DNA of 64,000 bases from Kappaphycus alvarezii (Eukaryota; Rhodophyta; Florideophyceae; Gigartinales; Solieriaceae). A program made the position numbers and the translations under genes. The stretch lies in assembly GCA_002205965.3 (NCBI GenBank), contig NADL03000705.1:186001-250000 (forward strand), read 5' to 3'. Shown piece after piece: positions 43,501-55,066 of this stretch. How positions within the stretch are numbered: position 1 is the stretch's first letter; the number at the start of each line of letters is the position of its first letter. The notes beneath the pieces were generated by a model, which saw nothing but the letters and a program-made list of their open reading frames with translations, did not search any database and was not told where the DNA came from.

Positions 43501-46246
43501 AATAAAGCTATTAGTTGCAGTAGCTGCAATTCAAAGTCACTATGTACCTAACAAACGTGTTAATTTGTTTCAAATTGCGTCTTCACGAACAAAAATGCTC
43601 ACCAAAGTGATCAAATTCGGTTTTAGAATTCCCTAAGCCTCTCTTTCTTAGTATTTTGTGTCCATTGTACCTTTGGATTAATCTTTTTCTATATATTGCT
43701 TTAAGTTACTTTCAAAGAACTATTTACAATAGTGACGAAATTTGAAGTCTACTGGTAGAGATATTGATGGTCAATAGGAGCCCAAAACTTGATAAATTGC
43801 GCCATTTACACGATTTTTACGAATTATATGGGAAAAGGCTGAATTAATCTTTTTTACCTAAGCTTTATATCTTTGAAATACAGTGAGTGAACCTTGGGAG
43901 CTACTCTCGTACGTCAAATCCAATTCAGCGGCATCGTTTCCTTGGTATTTTTCTTCCACCAGGACTTGTTTCTGAAATTCATAGACAACTATAGTCTTCA
44001 CTGCGTCCTTTCAGTGGTACCCCGTAAAAAATTACTATAGAATAGACCCATTGTAAAGTCGATTACAGCATCTGAACGAGTATCTGTATATACCTTTAGG
44101 ATTATTCTTCCTCGCATATGAAAAGATTTTTACCGGGAAAACGGAAGAAAACTGATGGCGGAAGACGGGAGACAGATAGAGGTTAAATATATTTAGAGTT
44201 TTTCATGCTATTGAATTTTTTTGAAAGGGGAAGTTTTGCTTATAAGGAAATATTAAACAAAAGAAAATAGAATCGTTGACTACTTTGACATACAAGAACA
44301 CAGTTTTTGAACCAAAGTCCATCTTTGATACAACCGCTGCACAAATGGCTCTTCCAATATAGACTGAAAATACAGCAGCGTTCTCTCTCGACTCGTTGCT
44401 TCTGTAGCAGCGTCTCTTCCTGTCCACTCTCTATTCCAATGTATGCCCATTTTGGGTAATAACCGCCACTGCTTCCAACTTAACAAAGCACCAAAGTTTC
44501 CCCCCTTTTGACTTCACTCAATTTTTAGCTATTCCCCGTTATATCTGGTTTGATTTCCTGAAAAATTCGCACAAATATATATCACGGGATGTGAAAAGCA
44601 CTTTCCGTGAGTTGTAATCAAAATATGTGGCCAGAGCACACTCTGCCAACGAGGAAGCCGAATTTTAGACATATCTCCACTATTTTAGGTCAGACAGAGT
44701 GCAGCTCGCGACTTGATCGCGCGTAGTAAGTGCAGTTGTGAGAGCTTCAGCGAGTGCAGTTTTTTGATCATGATCAATGATTTCCAAAAAGACCTGGCTG
44801 ACAGCATAAATGGAGAGATTTCTCAATTTCAGTAGGGCATAATACGGTTCGGTCGCTTTAGGATAGATTTGGATGGAGGTAACTTGGAGATGAATAAGGA
44901 AAACTGGCGATCTTTTATTGTTTCTTTGACTTAAATTGTCCTCGAAACTCGAGATTTCCACTTGTCCACTTTTTGAGGTCGTTTTAGAAGCAATCCCAAC
45001 TTACGCCGAAATTTTCCTATCTTTTTTACCGTCTTTATTCGAGCACATAAGCATTTTCTTGTACAAAACATGCCGTTTTAGATAAAAAGATGGAGAATTG
45101 TCCATTTGTAGAAAGGTCCTGAACGGAAACCTCCAGATCTCGCACATCAGGCGGGCTGCATTGGAGATTACAACGGGGACACACGTGAGTTTCATATAGT
45201 GGGTTTCATATAAAGTAAGAGATATTCTGCCTGCTACCCAGTCAACTTGTATGATATTCTACATTAGACATTACGTGAAATGTTGCAGTAAGCGCAGATG
45301 GCATTACTGCACACTCCGAAAAGTAGCGGAGAGGGAAGAAAGCAAACAAGCCGCGCTATAGTTGATTTTCAATGCAGATTGCCCCTGAAAAATAATAACT
45401 TTCTCCTTCGACCCGATTCACAGCATGACTGGTGACACTTTTCGGGAGCTCCTTGGCGATAGCTAACGCCACCAGATGCCAGCTTCCGGTCTTTGAGATG
45501 GTGACAGGAGCTAGCCTGCTTTTTCCTGGTTTACAGAGTGTATCAAACACAAGATATCTACAGCTTGTACAAGCATAACCACTTTGGAATGTTATTTTGG
45601 ATATCTCCCCTCATCCTTCCAGATAGAATGGAGAAGTCTGCTTTCCCCCTTGCTTCACACCGCCTCCCTTATAAACTACCCTAATTCTCAGCCTTTCGAG
45701 CTCCGACAGTAAGCATACCCCCAATGTCGATGATTTGAATCAAGATTAGATCATATTCTGATCTCTCTACTTCAATTCACAAAGCCAAACGACCCTTTGC
45801 AATAAAAATTGGCGGCAGTTGTGATACACCTCTGCTCCAAAAGGTTGAGGATTCTACAATTCAACTGTGTTCTCGAAAGTAAATCTAGTGCTTATGCGAA
45901 GACATAAGAGTAAGAGAGAGAGGATCTTGCCCCATACGGGAGAATGGTATCTTCAATCCTAACTCCTGGCTGTTAATTAAAGGTGTTCTGTTCTGAACTC
46001 CTGCGTCTTAGCTCCTGAGCGCTACCCTCGTCCCATGACAAGGGATTGACATCTCGTACCAAGTTTTTGATCAGCAACTGTATGTTTCCCGTCTTGTGAT
46101 ATCAATAGAGAAATTAAGCGTAAATTACGAGGTTTACTTATAGTTCTCCCATACAGGCACTCTTTGACGTTTAGGGGAACTGACCCAACTTTTATCAACC
46201 CCATATGACTATATTCACCGCCGAGGCCTATTTACATGGGATAAGT
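40581..46246. other. AT-rich gene desert
   Basis: About 5.7 kb with stop-dense reading frames and no recognisable coding, RNA or repeat structure beyond short A/T runs. A few ORFs of 60-95 codons (for example 44680-44961) look like chance. The stretch ends at the copia element with target-site bases AACTA at 46247-46251. Confidence 0.5.
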
Positions 46247-46251
46247 AACTA

Positions 46252-46590
46252 TGTCGTATTTACTACTCTGACTGCGCGTGCGTTTGTACCCTTGTACAAT
46301 CAAGGGTATTTGTCGAAGGCGTGGTGAAGGGGTAGACGTAGAGAAAGGAGTAGAGTAGGAGTAGCTTCATATTAAGGAATTAATTTACAGAGGACGAAAA
46401 GGGCAGGGGCTGACCACCTCAGCAGGAAAACGGACTACTACGTCAACGCTGTATTACTTCTTGTCTCTGTTCCATGGTGGGTAGATGCCTGGCGAGCTCT
46501 GACCGATATATATGTAGCTCGGCGGCGGTACTGTGGTCCTCATTATAGTGCACACGACAACACCGTACAGTACTGTACTGTAAGTCAACA
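46252..46590 (-). repeat. Copia 3' LTR
   Basis: 339 bases, downstream LTR in element orientation. It contains a perfect 8-bp stem hairpin (TACCCTTG/CAAGGGTA, 46287-46308) and a TACTG tract at about 46565-46581 near the element-side end. Confidence 0.92.
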
Positions 46591-46600
46591 GTCTCCCTTG
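46591..46600 (-). promoter_or_regulatory. Copia polypurine tract
   Basis: On the minus strand AAGGGAGAC lies directly before the TGTTGAC start of the 3' LTR, the expected plus-strand primer position. Confidence 0.6.
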
Positions 46601-47032
46601 TTGTCAAACGATGTGCGCATACAGCAGTAGCCTTACGGAATCAATAAAATGTGTGTCCGCTGCAGGATCCGACAATATTGTTAGCTAAGAGCTAACCGGG
46701 TGGTACACGTCAGCCACGCGCAAGAAGAAGAAGTTTAATGAATTCAGTATCTAGGCGTGCAGTATTCTGGCCTCAGAATAAAATACTCATAGGCACTGTA
46801 CTGTGCTCAACCAATCACAGCACAGTTGGTTCAGTGGGCAACAGAGTGGGGACGAGAAGCGCAGAAAGATTTTGAGATCTGTAAAACACACTTGGGAAAT
46901 ATGAGGAGAAGGTAGTTGATGGACATCGTATCTGACGCAACTGAAAGGTGAGGCAATGACGCAAATACATGGGTAACTGGCGCAAGCTGAGGATCATGTA
47001 GCTTAATTAAGGTAATACAACACTTAATAACT

Positions 47033-47407
47033 TTATCTTAACACCGTCAAAACATCTTTAATTGCTAAGACAAACGGAAAGGCACGGCTCATCGAACAAC
47101 CAAAGCGGCTGAAGGCCATCCTCCAGGGTAACGCCTGCGATGGCTCGAAAGCATGAGCAAGGGAAACGAAAGAATTATGACCAGAAAACGGCAAAGGTGG
47201 TGGAAACGATCTATCAGTAACAGTGAGGGTAGCAGCAGAGGCAGCAGCAGATAGAGCAGCAGAGGAAACAACTGGGAAAGCAACAGGGAGAGCAAGGAGG
47301 GAGAGTGAAGCGCGGTACATGATGGGAAGTGCAGGGAAGAGTTTTTTGCTGCTGAACATGTGCTTGGGGATGTTATTGTCCGAGAAGACGAAACGGAGCG
47401 AGGTCAT
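47033..47407 (-). CDS. Second post-pol ORF in the copia element (124 codons), unknown
   Basis: I do not recognise it. It starts at ATG 47407-47405, overlapping the stop of the upstream ORF as TAATG. Near the N-terminus it has a hydrophobic Leu/Ala-rich segment (ASLSLLALPVAFPVVSSAAL) that could be a signal or membrane helix. It is uninterrupted while pol is full of stops. It may be an accessory or env-like ORF, a captured fragment, or chance. Confidence 0.3.
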   Translation of the reverse strand: MTSLRFVFSDNNIPKHMFSSKKLFPALPIMYRASLSLLALPVAFPVVSSAALSAAASAATLTVTDRSFPPPLPFSGHNSFVSLAHAFEPSQALPWRMAFSRFGCSMSRAFPFVLAIKDVLTVLR

Positions 47408-47802
47408 TAGGATAGGGATGGATATAAAGATTGGGTCATTAATGAGATGATGTTCAGAGATAGTTTCGAAGTAGAGGACTTCTGTTTCGTCGCTTGTTGC
47501 TGGTATAGGAGTGCTATAAATTTTAACAACCCCTCGAAGTAATATCGCGTATAGGAGTATTCCATAAGGATGCCTAGCTCAGCAAGAAAGGAACTTGAAT
47601 TTAGAACGGTAATCATGGACAAAGATCGTGTTCGAGGGATTCCAGCGGTTTGTAATGTCGGTTCGGGTTCTTGGGATGGTAACGAAAATGACAGGGTATA
47701 GATAATCTTATCAGAGGATAAATGATTCTGCTGTGAGTATCCTGGGGTCGCTGTCGTGACTGGTGGTACAGGTACTCGCGACATCGAGCAAGAGTTGTAC
47801 AA
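47407..47802 (-). CDS. First post-pol ORF in the copia element (131 codons), unknown
   Basis: I do not recognise it. It is a Ser/Thr/Leu-rich frame located between the RNase H region and the 3' LTR, ending at TAA 47409-47407, where the next ORF begins with a one-base overlap. No zinc, catalytic or membrane motif is visible. Its openness contrasts with the decayed pol upstream. Confidence 0.3.
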   Translation of the reverse strand: MYNSCSMSRVPVPPVTTATPGYSQQNHLSSDKIIYTLSFSLPSQEPEPTLQTAGIPRTRSLSMITVLNSSSFLAELGILMEYSYTRYYFEGLLKFIALLYQQQATKQKSSTSKLSLNIISLMTQSLYPSLS

Positions 47803-48299
47803 ATATGAGGTTTTTGGAGTAGTCAGGCCGTTTGTCTCCAGCAGCCAGCTAGACTATGTCCCTGCGTATATCGTGAACGGAATTTTAAAGTTACTGAGTG
47901 AGGAAAAGGCGAAGATGGCTCTTGAAAAATAAATCCAATCTACAGTAGAGTTTTACAACCTCAAGCAGGCTAACCAAATGGTGCACAACGTGAGTATGCG
48001 CTTGAGGTTTCTTAAGCAGAGAGGCCGCTCAATTCTGTGGAAGTTTTTGCTACCATGGGGCCTTCAGTTTGATTTCCAGGTTCCAGAGATGCATATGGAT
48101 TGTTCGTCTAGTAAGCAGTTTTTGAGCTCACATTGATCACTGCATCGCTATCAATTCTAATTACAGAATAATTCTCGGTTCCGGAGAAGAGCTCGCAATT
48201 GATCTTTTGCCTCGTTCTTTGAGGTTTTGCGCTGGCTCTTCTCCGCGAATGTTGTGCGTTGCTGAAATTTACTAGTTTTTTGTCCAGTAAAATGTATAT

Positions 48300-51280
48300 T
48301 CAAGTTATTTCCTCTAAACGGATCATCCACTGCTCCGGTTGGATATCTAGTTGACATGAAAAGACGATCTTCCTGAGAAAGGACCGACTCATCTCTTTCA
48401 TGAGTGTATCGGAAATGTCGTATCTACTTCTAAAAAATCCTATATCTGAGATCACTCTGTCTCGTAATCCTTCTCTTGCGGCTGCGACGTCCAGCATAGT
48501 ATGCTTCTCAGAGTCCCTTGATCCTTTCGAGATGATTTCGAAAAGTCTTTTTCTGTCTGTTAACAATTGAACCGGTACCGGTTTGTTCAACACTATATGT
48601 AGTTATTCCGGAAGAGCAATAGAAATGTCAAACATGCCACTGAAAGCCATGAACTCTCCTGACATAGCTGATCCTGTTACTCTCCTCAATTTGTAGGACT
48701 CGAAGGATATGGGAACTATCTTGTCCTCATCCGCGAGAAAGACTACGTGTACTAATTGTGAGGAGAAGTCTTTATTGTTCGCGAACGAAGAGTCCAAGAA
48801 GCCGACTATGCAAATGATACTCAAGTCCAATTTGGGAATAATCAGTCGGGCGCTGTTATAGATCCCATACTTTATTGTTTTAAATTCTTCTGAGGGTCCG
48901 AGGTCTCTCGGCGTCGAATATTTTCTCTGTGGCTTGCGCTAGCTGTGCTATTTCGAAAAGACAGTCTGGCCTCGAATTTGCCAGCCATTCTAATCGCATG
49001 CTGATCTGAAGAGCTTAAAGGATGGGTAAACAGGAATGCACTCTAGTTTTCGCAAATATTATATTTTGTCGTTGTAAAAATCACCGTTCTTGTCGCCGAC
49101 GATGAATCATGTAAAATCGGATGGTAAGGAGTATTCTTCCTTCATTTTGAATCTTTTGTTCGTTAGCTTGGAGAGTTTTCGGAACCTGTCATCACTGCAA
49201 GGGATTTGATCATCTACATAAGTTGCGCAGAGCCCCTTCAGGACTCTTCCTGATAACATAAAATAGAGCGCGGGGTCAATACAGAAGGGCTTCATTTTCA
49301 GCTCCTCAAGATGGTGCCTATCAAGCGTTTTGTGCCATAAGTTTCCTGCCTCTGAAAGACCGTAGAGTGTGCGGAGCAGCTTTAAACACTGGTTTGGCTC
49401 AAGCTCAAACTCTGGTACGGGGTCCTAAATTTGTGTATCTCCCTCAAGTGGCTCTGAGGATCATAAGTATGCTTGAGTAATATCCGCAGTCCAAACTTCG
49501 AAGCTATGGATTGCACCAAGTGCTAAGAGGACTCTTATAGACTAAGTTTGTAAATTCAATGAGGTGTGCACATGGATATTATTCATTTTGTCGCGATGAC
49601 CGCCCACTAAGTAGCGTGTTTTGTACTTAATCTCCCTGTCTACTGATTATTTGAGAGAGGGAACGAAGCAATCAGGTAAAACGTTCCTGTCAGTAGGGAC
49701 CTCTTCCTTCAGTATCACTTCAAAGGTCCCCCGTTTTAGTAGCTCCCTTATTTCTTTCTTTTTGGCGGCATTCATTTCTGGGTTCTTGGCTCGACTATCG
49801 CTTTCGTGCAGTACTTCTGTCGCCAATATTAATTCATCGTCTGGTGACTTAAATTGGGAAAAACCTCGTCCAAGGTCTGCCAGAAACATATATGAATGAC
49901 GTTCTGGAGTGAGGTACGGTTTCTTTTGTTCGATGTTGAATGGTATTTCAGTATCTGTCTACCAAATACGAACGAACACTGACTTTTTTGAGAGCTCTAC
50001 TTTCGAGAGTTCGAATGGATCAGTCCAATCACCGGTACGGTTAGACACTACTTTTTCGCGCCAGATGAATACTTTATCCCCAGGAAGGTATGAGCGGTCA
50101 CTTGACGGTGGGACTGCGTGGTGTTAAGCCTGATGAACTTTTAATGTTGCCACTTGGGCTTCCATTTCCTTGCTGGCGGTTTCAGCTATTTGTCTTCGAT
50201 GGAACAGTGTCGGACGGGAGGGTCTGGGCTCCAAAAATACGGAAAGTTGCGGGACCTCTCCAAATAAAGGAGCAGAGGGAACAGGACCCTCTATACCTAG
50301 AGTATCATTTATAGCTTTCACGGAACAAGCTAGAGCGATTTTTTTGTCAGTACTTGGATGATTCAGCATAATATTGCGGTAGGTACGGCGTAACGGCTCG
50401 TGATATCTTTCCCATATTCCTAGGCTTGAATGTGATTCAATCCCTGTTTTATTGACGTCAAAATCGGAGAAAGGAGCAAGGTGAATGAACATGTCACCGA
50501 GCTGTGATCCTTGGTCTGCTAAGATTCGGTTCGGAAGTCCGGTATAAATTGAAGCTCAACAGAGGATAACGGCTGCCCAGATATTTTCGGTGGAAATGCT
50601 GCTAAGAAATTGGGCGGTGGATAATTTCGTTCCTTCGTCCACGATGCTAGCACGGGAGTGCTTTCGATGTACATTAAACACAAAATTTTGGTCATAGATA
50701 TCTCGTCTTTATGCTCGCCTTGTATTATTATGGTATGGCGACGATGTGCTTCTAATGTTCCCTGCCGCCTAAAAGAAAATCCTGGCAACTCAGATCGTGT
50801 TCGTTCAAAGCTGAGATGATAGTTGTTAGCACTATTTCTTGTTCCGCAGCATCTATTGAGGGTTCAGTATACTTGAACTTTTCGTCCTGTAAGGGCTGTT
50901 TTGAGTCAGTAAAGTGAGAGTCGAATTCTACAAGTTCTTCATTCTCCTTCGACTGGCTCGATTCATCTTGATCGTAGTTTTTGTTCCAGAAATTTTGCTC
51001 TTCAACTTTGGTAAAATCAGCCAAAATGTTTGTGGATGATTCTCCGTTCCTCATGCCGTGGCGGGCACATGCCTCGATTGCTTCCGGGTCACAATGGTGA
51101 CTAGGACTCCAGTTAGAGGTCCCATACCTATGATATTCATTTCTCTTACGGGAAATTTCGAAAGAGCGTTTTTGCCGACGATATGAGTTGCGACCCTTGA
51201 GTTCGAAGCAATGTTCCCGACGGCGAACGTAATTCGGGTTGCTGGTATATCGAGTATCATATTCGTCAACATTCCATCGC
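48300..51280 (-). pseudogene. Copia pol: integrase, RT, RNase H
   Basis: Pieces in element order: protease/pre-integrase region (51272-50752); integrase start with MYIESTPVLASWTKERNY (about 50,690); integrase C-part with SSLGIWERYHEPLRRTYRNI (50,440-50,380), whose Glu is the third catalytic residue; the pre-RT linker KKKEIRELLKRGTFEVILKE (49,750); RT with intact catalytic YVDD (49209-49220) inside LKGLCATYVDDQIPC; RNase H with IVGFLDSSFANNKDFSSQL (about 48,805), LLTDRKRLFEIISKGS (48,575-48,520), MLDVAAAREGLRDRVISDIG and a final QPEQWMIRL. At least eight breaks separate these blocks. The YVDD motif survives although the frame does not. Confidence 0.9.
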
Positions 51281-52024
51281 TACCCTCCGTTATGTAAGGT
51301 CTCGATAATTTTGAGAGCCTGTGAAGAGTCGTATTTGACGCAGATTCTGAATTGATTAATGGATGGTAGTTGCGAACTTATTGTACAAATAACCTTGAGA
51401 CGAAATGTTGTGAATCAGAATGCGAGCGCAATCCTGAAATTCCGTGACAGCTTTCCTTAAATAGTCTACCTTTGAGCATCCGTGCGTAAATACGTGGGAC
51501 ATTGGATTTCGAGCTTTTTGATGTGGGCGACTAGCTTGATCAGCTCCTCGGAGACATCAGTAATGTTTCTCTCATACATAAAGGATCTCAGTTGAAAAGT
51601 CTCCAGAGTTCCCGTAATCTGAATATTCCTTGCATCCAAAACCTACTCAATCATCATTACTTTGACGCCTTTGGCGTAGATCATATTTTCATTCCAATTC
51701 TGGAAAAAGAACTTCCGGACAGCGCCACCGAGAATATGAACAAAATAGTCGACATTCTGAGTGGTAGAAAGATGTTATTGGCGTCGCAGATCGTAAACAT
51801 CAGCGAAACCAAACAATTGTCGCTATACAATAAAAGAAAGATACTGGAAAAATTGGTATATTGAAGAATTTTTCCATGAAGACTTGATTCTGCAGCGGGA
51901 GCAAATCCATGAGATACTCATTTACTTCTTTTCCATCCAGCGGAGGAAGTGATGCGTCAGTAGAAGAGACACTCGGTCCGGCCTGGGAAGAGAAAAATTT
52001 TATCGTCGATTTGGCGGCTTCCAA
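51281..52024 (-). pseudogene. Copia gag region
   Basis: A frame from ATG 52024 reads KSTIKFFSSQAGPSVSSTDA and ELMDLL-like helices (YLMDLLPLQNQVFMEKFFNIP). Further pieces, including DVSEELIKLVAHIKKLEIQC (about 51,560-51,500), continue in other frames. Position after the 5' LTR and helical content fit gag. A related block occurs on the plus strand near 61 kb. Confidence 0.65.
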
Positions 52025-52217
52025 TATCGATATTGGCTGCTCGTCGGAGAATTATGGTGTAGTAATCTTCTTCTTGTCGCAAGTGAACTTGAAACAAGAA
52101 CGAGAAATTGGGGCCATTTCGATAAAAAGCTGCAGCAAAAAGAAAGACGAAGTATGTGAAAGTGTGAAAGTAAAGGGAAAATTGATCAGCACAACATGGT
52201 AGCAAACGAATCCGGAT

Positions 52218-52573
52218 TGTCGTGTTTACTACTCTACCTGCGCTCGCGTTCGTACCCTTGTACAATCAATGGTATTTATCGAAGGCTTAGTGGAAGGGTA
52301 GACGTAGAGATAGGAGTAGAGTAGTAGCTTCAAATAAAAGGAATTATTTTACAGAGAACGAGAAGGGCAAGGTCTGACCACCTCGGCAGGATAGCGGACT
52401 ACATTACTACGTCAACGCTGTGCAGTATTACTTCTCCTTGTCTCTGTACCGGGGAGGAGAGATGCCTGGTGAGCGCTGACCGATAGTACTGTATATGCAG
52501 CACGGCAGCGGTACTGTGGTCCTCATTACAGTGCACACGACAACAACGTACAGTACCGTGCTGTAAGTCAACA
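52218..52573 (-). repeat. Copia 5' LTR
   Basis: 356 bases. It matches 46252-46590 along its length with small indels (for example extra bases near the CAGTATTAC and TAGTACTG positions). The next internal bases (52217 downwards) do not begin TGG, so a standard tRNA 3'-end primer site is not obvious; a tRNA-fragment primer, known from some copia elements, is possible. Confidence 0.92.
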
Positions 52574-55066
52574 AACTGCATGTCTGATTGCCAGATTAAA
52601 TTGTACATAGTGCGCCTCTGAAACCCCGATGGTTTGCCGTTATGCTGTTAGACAGATCTTTTATAAAAAAGATATTGCACATCAAATTCTCACCATGATT
52701 CTCGCCGCAGATTTATTTGGCATCAAGCCGCGGGCACAACCACTTTGCTATACAATGTCCAGGTCACTTTGCTGGATGGATGGGGGATTTTGAGTGCTTT
52801 GCTGATCAGAGATGTAGGACGGCTATTCCCTGAGACGAGGAGGGGCAGGCCTGTATATTGCTGGTTGCTTTGCTGGGTAACTAGCTCAGCCTCGGCGCAA
52901 GGTATCCTGCTATCGAACCCCGGTCGAACGGGAAGCACAAGGCGAGGCTAGGTACCAGAACAACAGCTGCCTATTGCTGCACCGATTACTTTGATTTTCC
53001 CTCGTGAACCCACCCGCCCCTTCTCGCCTCAGAATGAGAACCTCCAATCCCCTCCTGAGCTTGAACGCAGCCGAGGCTGATAAGCTACCAAGACAGCAGG
53101 GAGTCTAAAGCTGGATTACCTTCTGGGAACCAGCTCGTATCGGTTCTTATCTCCACGCTCGGAAGGTAGGACCAGGATGCGTTCTCCCGTATTAAGGAAG
53201 TGGGAAGATGCAAGTCGCCAGCCGAGCCTTGGATCAATGTTCAGGGGTGAGACTCTCCTCCGAGAACACGCCGCGTTGATGGTCACTCACAGCGCCGCCT
53301 GCTTGTTGACCGGGCTTTGATAGTTTTTCAGGCGGCGGATATGCATAGTTATTCGTATTGTATATTGTGGTATATGTTTTGAATGATAAGCCGCATGACC
53401 ACCGGTGTTCGCATCACTCGCAGCAGACCACCCCCACTTTCCCCATTTGAAAGAACTGGTGGGGCCGAAGCGCGATACCGTACTCAACCTTTTGCGACAT
53501 TTACGCGTACGACGGAACTGAAGTTGCAAGTCGCTGTGGTAGTCGAAGGGTATGTGAATAGCACATCGTAGGATGGGCAAGTGAGACGTTACTGGTTGAC
53601 TTGCTGAAACTATCCTCCTAGCGAATTGTTGATTTGTAGCCAACATGACTCAAAAACCCAAAGCGAATGGGGTACAACTGTGCCTGGACCCCCGATACTA
53701 TGTAATGCAATGAAGTAAAGTTCTACATACCACACATTGTAGTTGGTTATGAATCCAATGGAATGTACAGTACTGTAAAGCATTTTGTACAATCTGTTAC
53801 TAAACGTTTTCTAAATGTCCAAATGGCGATGTCAGCCTTTGGTTTTTTTTGAGACTGCCTGTAGTTATATATTTCGCAATCGGAAGAAGTATTCAAGTTT
53901 TGTGTTCGGTGGAGAAGGATGCCTGTTTTTCTATCCATCCATTTGTTCCCCCTGTCCATAACCTCACGAAACATCAACCAGTTCCTCTTTTCCTATTCCT
54001 GCTGTCGCTGATTACAATACCAGACCCTTCCAAGATGTTGTCTGACACCCACACAGTCTGGAGACGATTGCTAAGTTTATGATAGCGTTCCTTCGTCTTG
54101 AGATGGGTTACGATCAATTAAAAGTTAGTGTTAACGATTATATTTCCTTCTGCGCATTATCCGCGATTATATATAATCATTTTGTTGCAACCCAGATACT
54201 GTATGGTACATTCTGCATAATCCTCTTGCGAGACTCTCGAACCTTGCCGAAGTATCGAACAAGATCCCACTCTTGACTGATCGGTTAAACATTTTATTTA
54301 TTACCTAGCCTAGGAGAAACTATTTGATGATGAAATTTGACAGGTAAAGAGCCTCCGTTGGCTAATCTACTTCACTTGCTCCTCTGTTTGCTACTTTCTT
54401 TGAAAATTATAGAGGATGATCAGCAAGAACTCAGAAACCCAGAAATGGGTTTGGCTCAGCAACGAAGGGTCGAAGCAGCTCGAAAAAAATAAGTAATCTG
54501 TCATCGTTGCTGTCGTGGCAGACACAAAATTTAAGGAAAATGGAGATGAAGAGAAGAACAGACACAACAGCCTTAAGTGCGTGCTTCAAATGCTTGGCTC
54601 GTAACTCTAGCTACAGATATAGCATTTCTTTGAAAGCATGAATTAAGCCATACCCTCAACTTCCATTACAGCGCAGCTGATTGCCTGTACATCAACCTCC
54701 GCACGATGCGTATCCAGCTGCGACGAACCGCTGTCGCACTATTGAACTAGCCTCATTGAAGAGCAGATTCGTACAGTTAAATCACCCCTCGTACAGCCAT
54801 ACAAAGCGCTCATGGTGCCCTCTACCTTTTTTTACAATTCCAATGTATACATACACAGGAATGACTTGTTACCTACGTCTAAAACACACTGGCACAGCAT
54901 CTTAATTTGGCCTCTACTTAAGTATCTTAGACTTGCTCTACAGGTTCGCGGCTGCCCGTCACCGCTGGAAGCATCCGCAATCCAGCTCGCTACAACCTTT
55001 CATTCATCTTTCGGGGGAGTTGGTCTGCCCCTTTCCCTCCGCCCCGAATCTTATCAAGTCCTGACA
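52574..55066. other. Intergenic region before the tandem membrane-protein genes
   Basis: About 2.5 kb. It holds the second R1 repeat copy (52700-53400, inverted), a GTACAGTACTGTA tract near 53,765-53,777 and AT-rich sequence after 53,800. Short ORFs have no domains. An upstream in-frame extension of the first membrane-protein gene (54812-55066) is judged non-coding because its paralogue lacks it. Confidence 0.45.
52700..53400 (-). repeat. Dispersed repeat R1, minus-oriented copy
   Basis: The reverse complement aligns with 35740-36330. It begins close to the copia 5' LTR, so the copia element may have inserted next to or inside it. Confidence 0.7.

Larger units (their letters stand above)
46252..52573 (-). 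mobile_element. Ty1/copia LTR retrotransposon, structurally complete but coding-dead
   Basis: Two direct LTRs (46252-46590 and 52218-52573) bound a minus-strand gag, protease-region, integrase, RT, RNase H order, which is the Ty1/copia order. LTR ends read TGT...ACA. Flanking bases AACTA (46247-46251) and AACTG (52574-52578) form a 5-bp target-site duplication with one mismatch. A polypurine stretch lies next to the 3' LTR. Coding parts have many frameshifts and stops, and the LTRs differ by an estimated 10-15% by eye, so insertion is not recent. Confidence 0.93.

Noticed and set aside
52880-52945. tRNA-like GGGGTTCGA block (also near 36,220)
   Set aside because: It resembles a T-arm box, but no acceptor, D or anticodon arms fold around it. 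The block belongs to the R1 repeat in both places.
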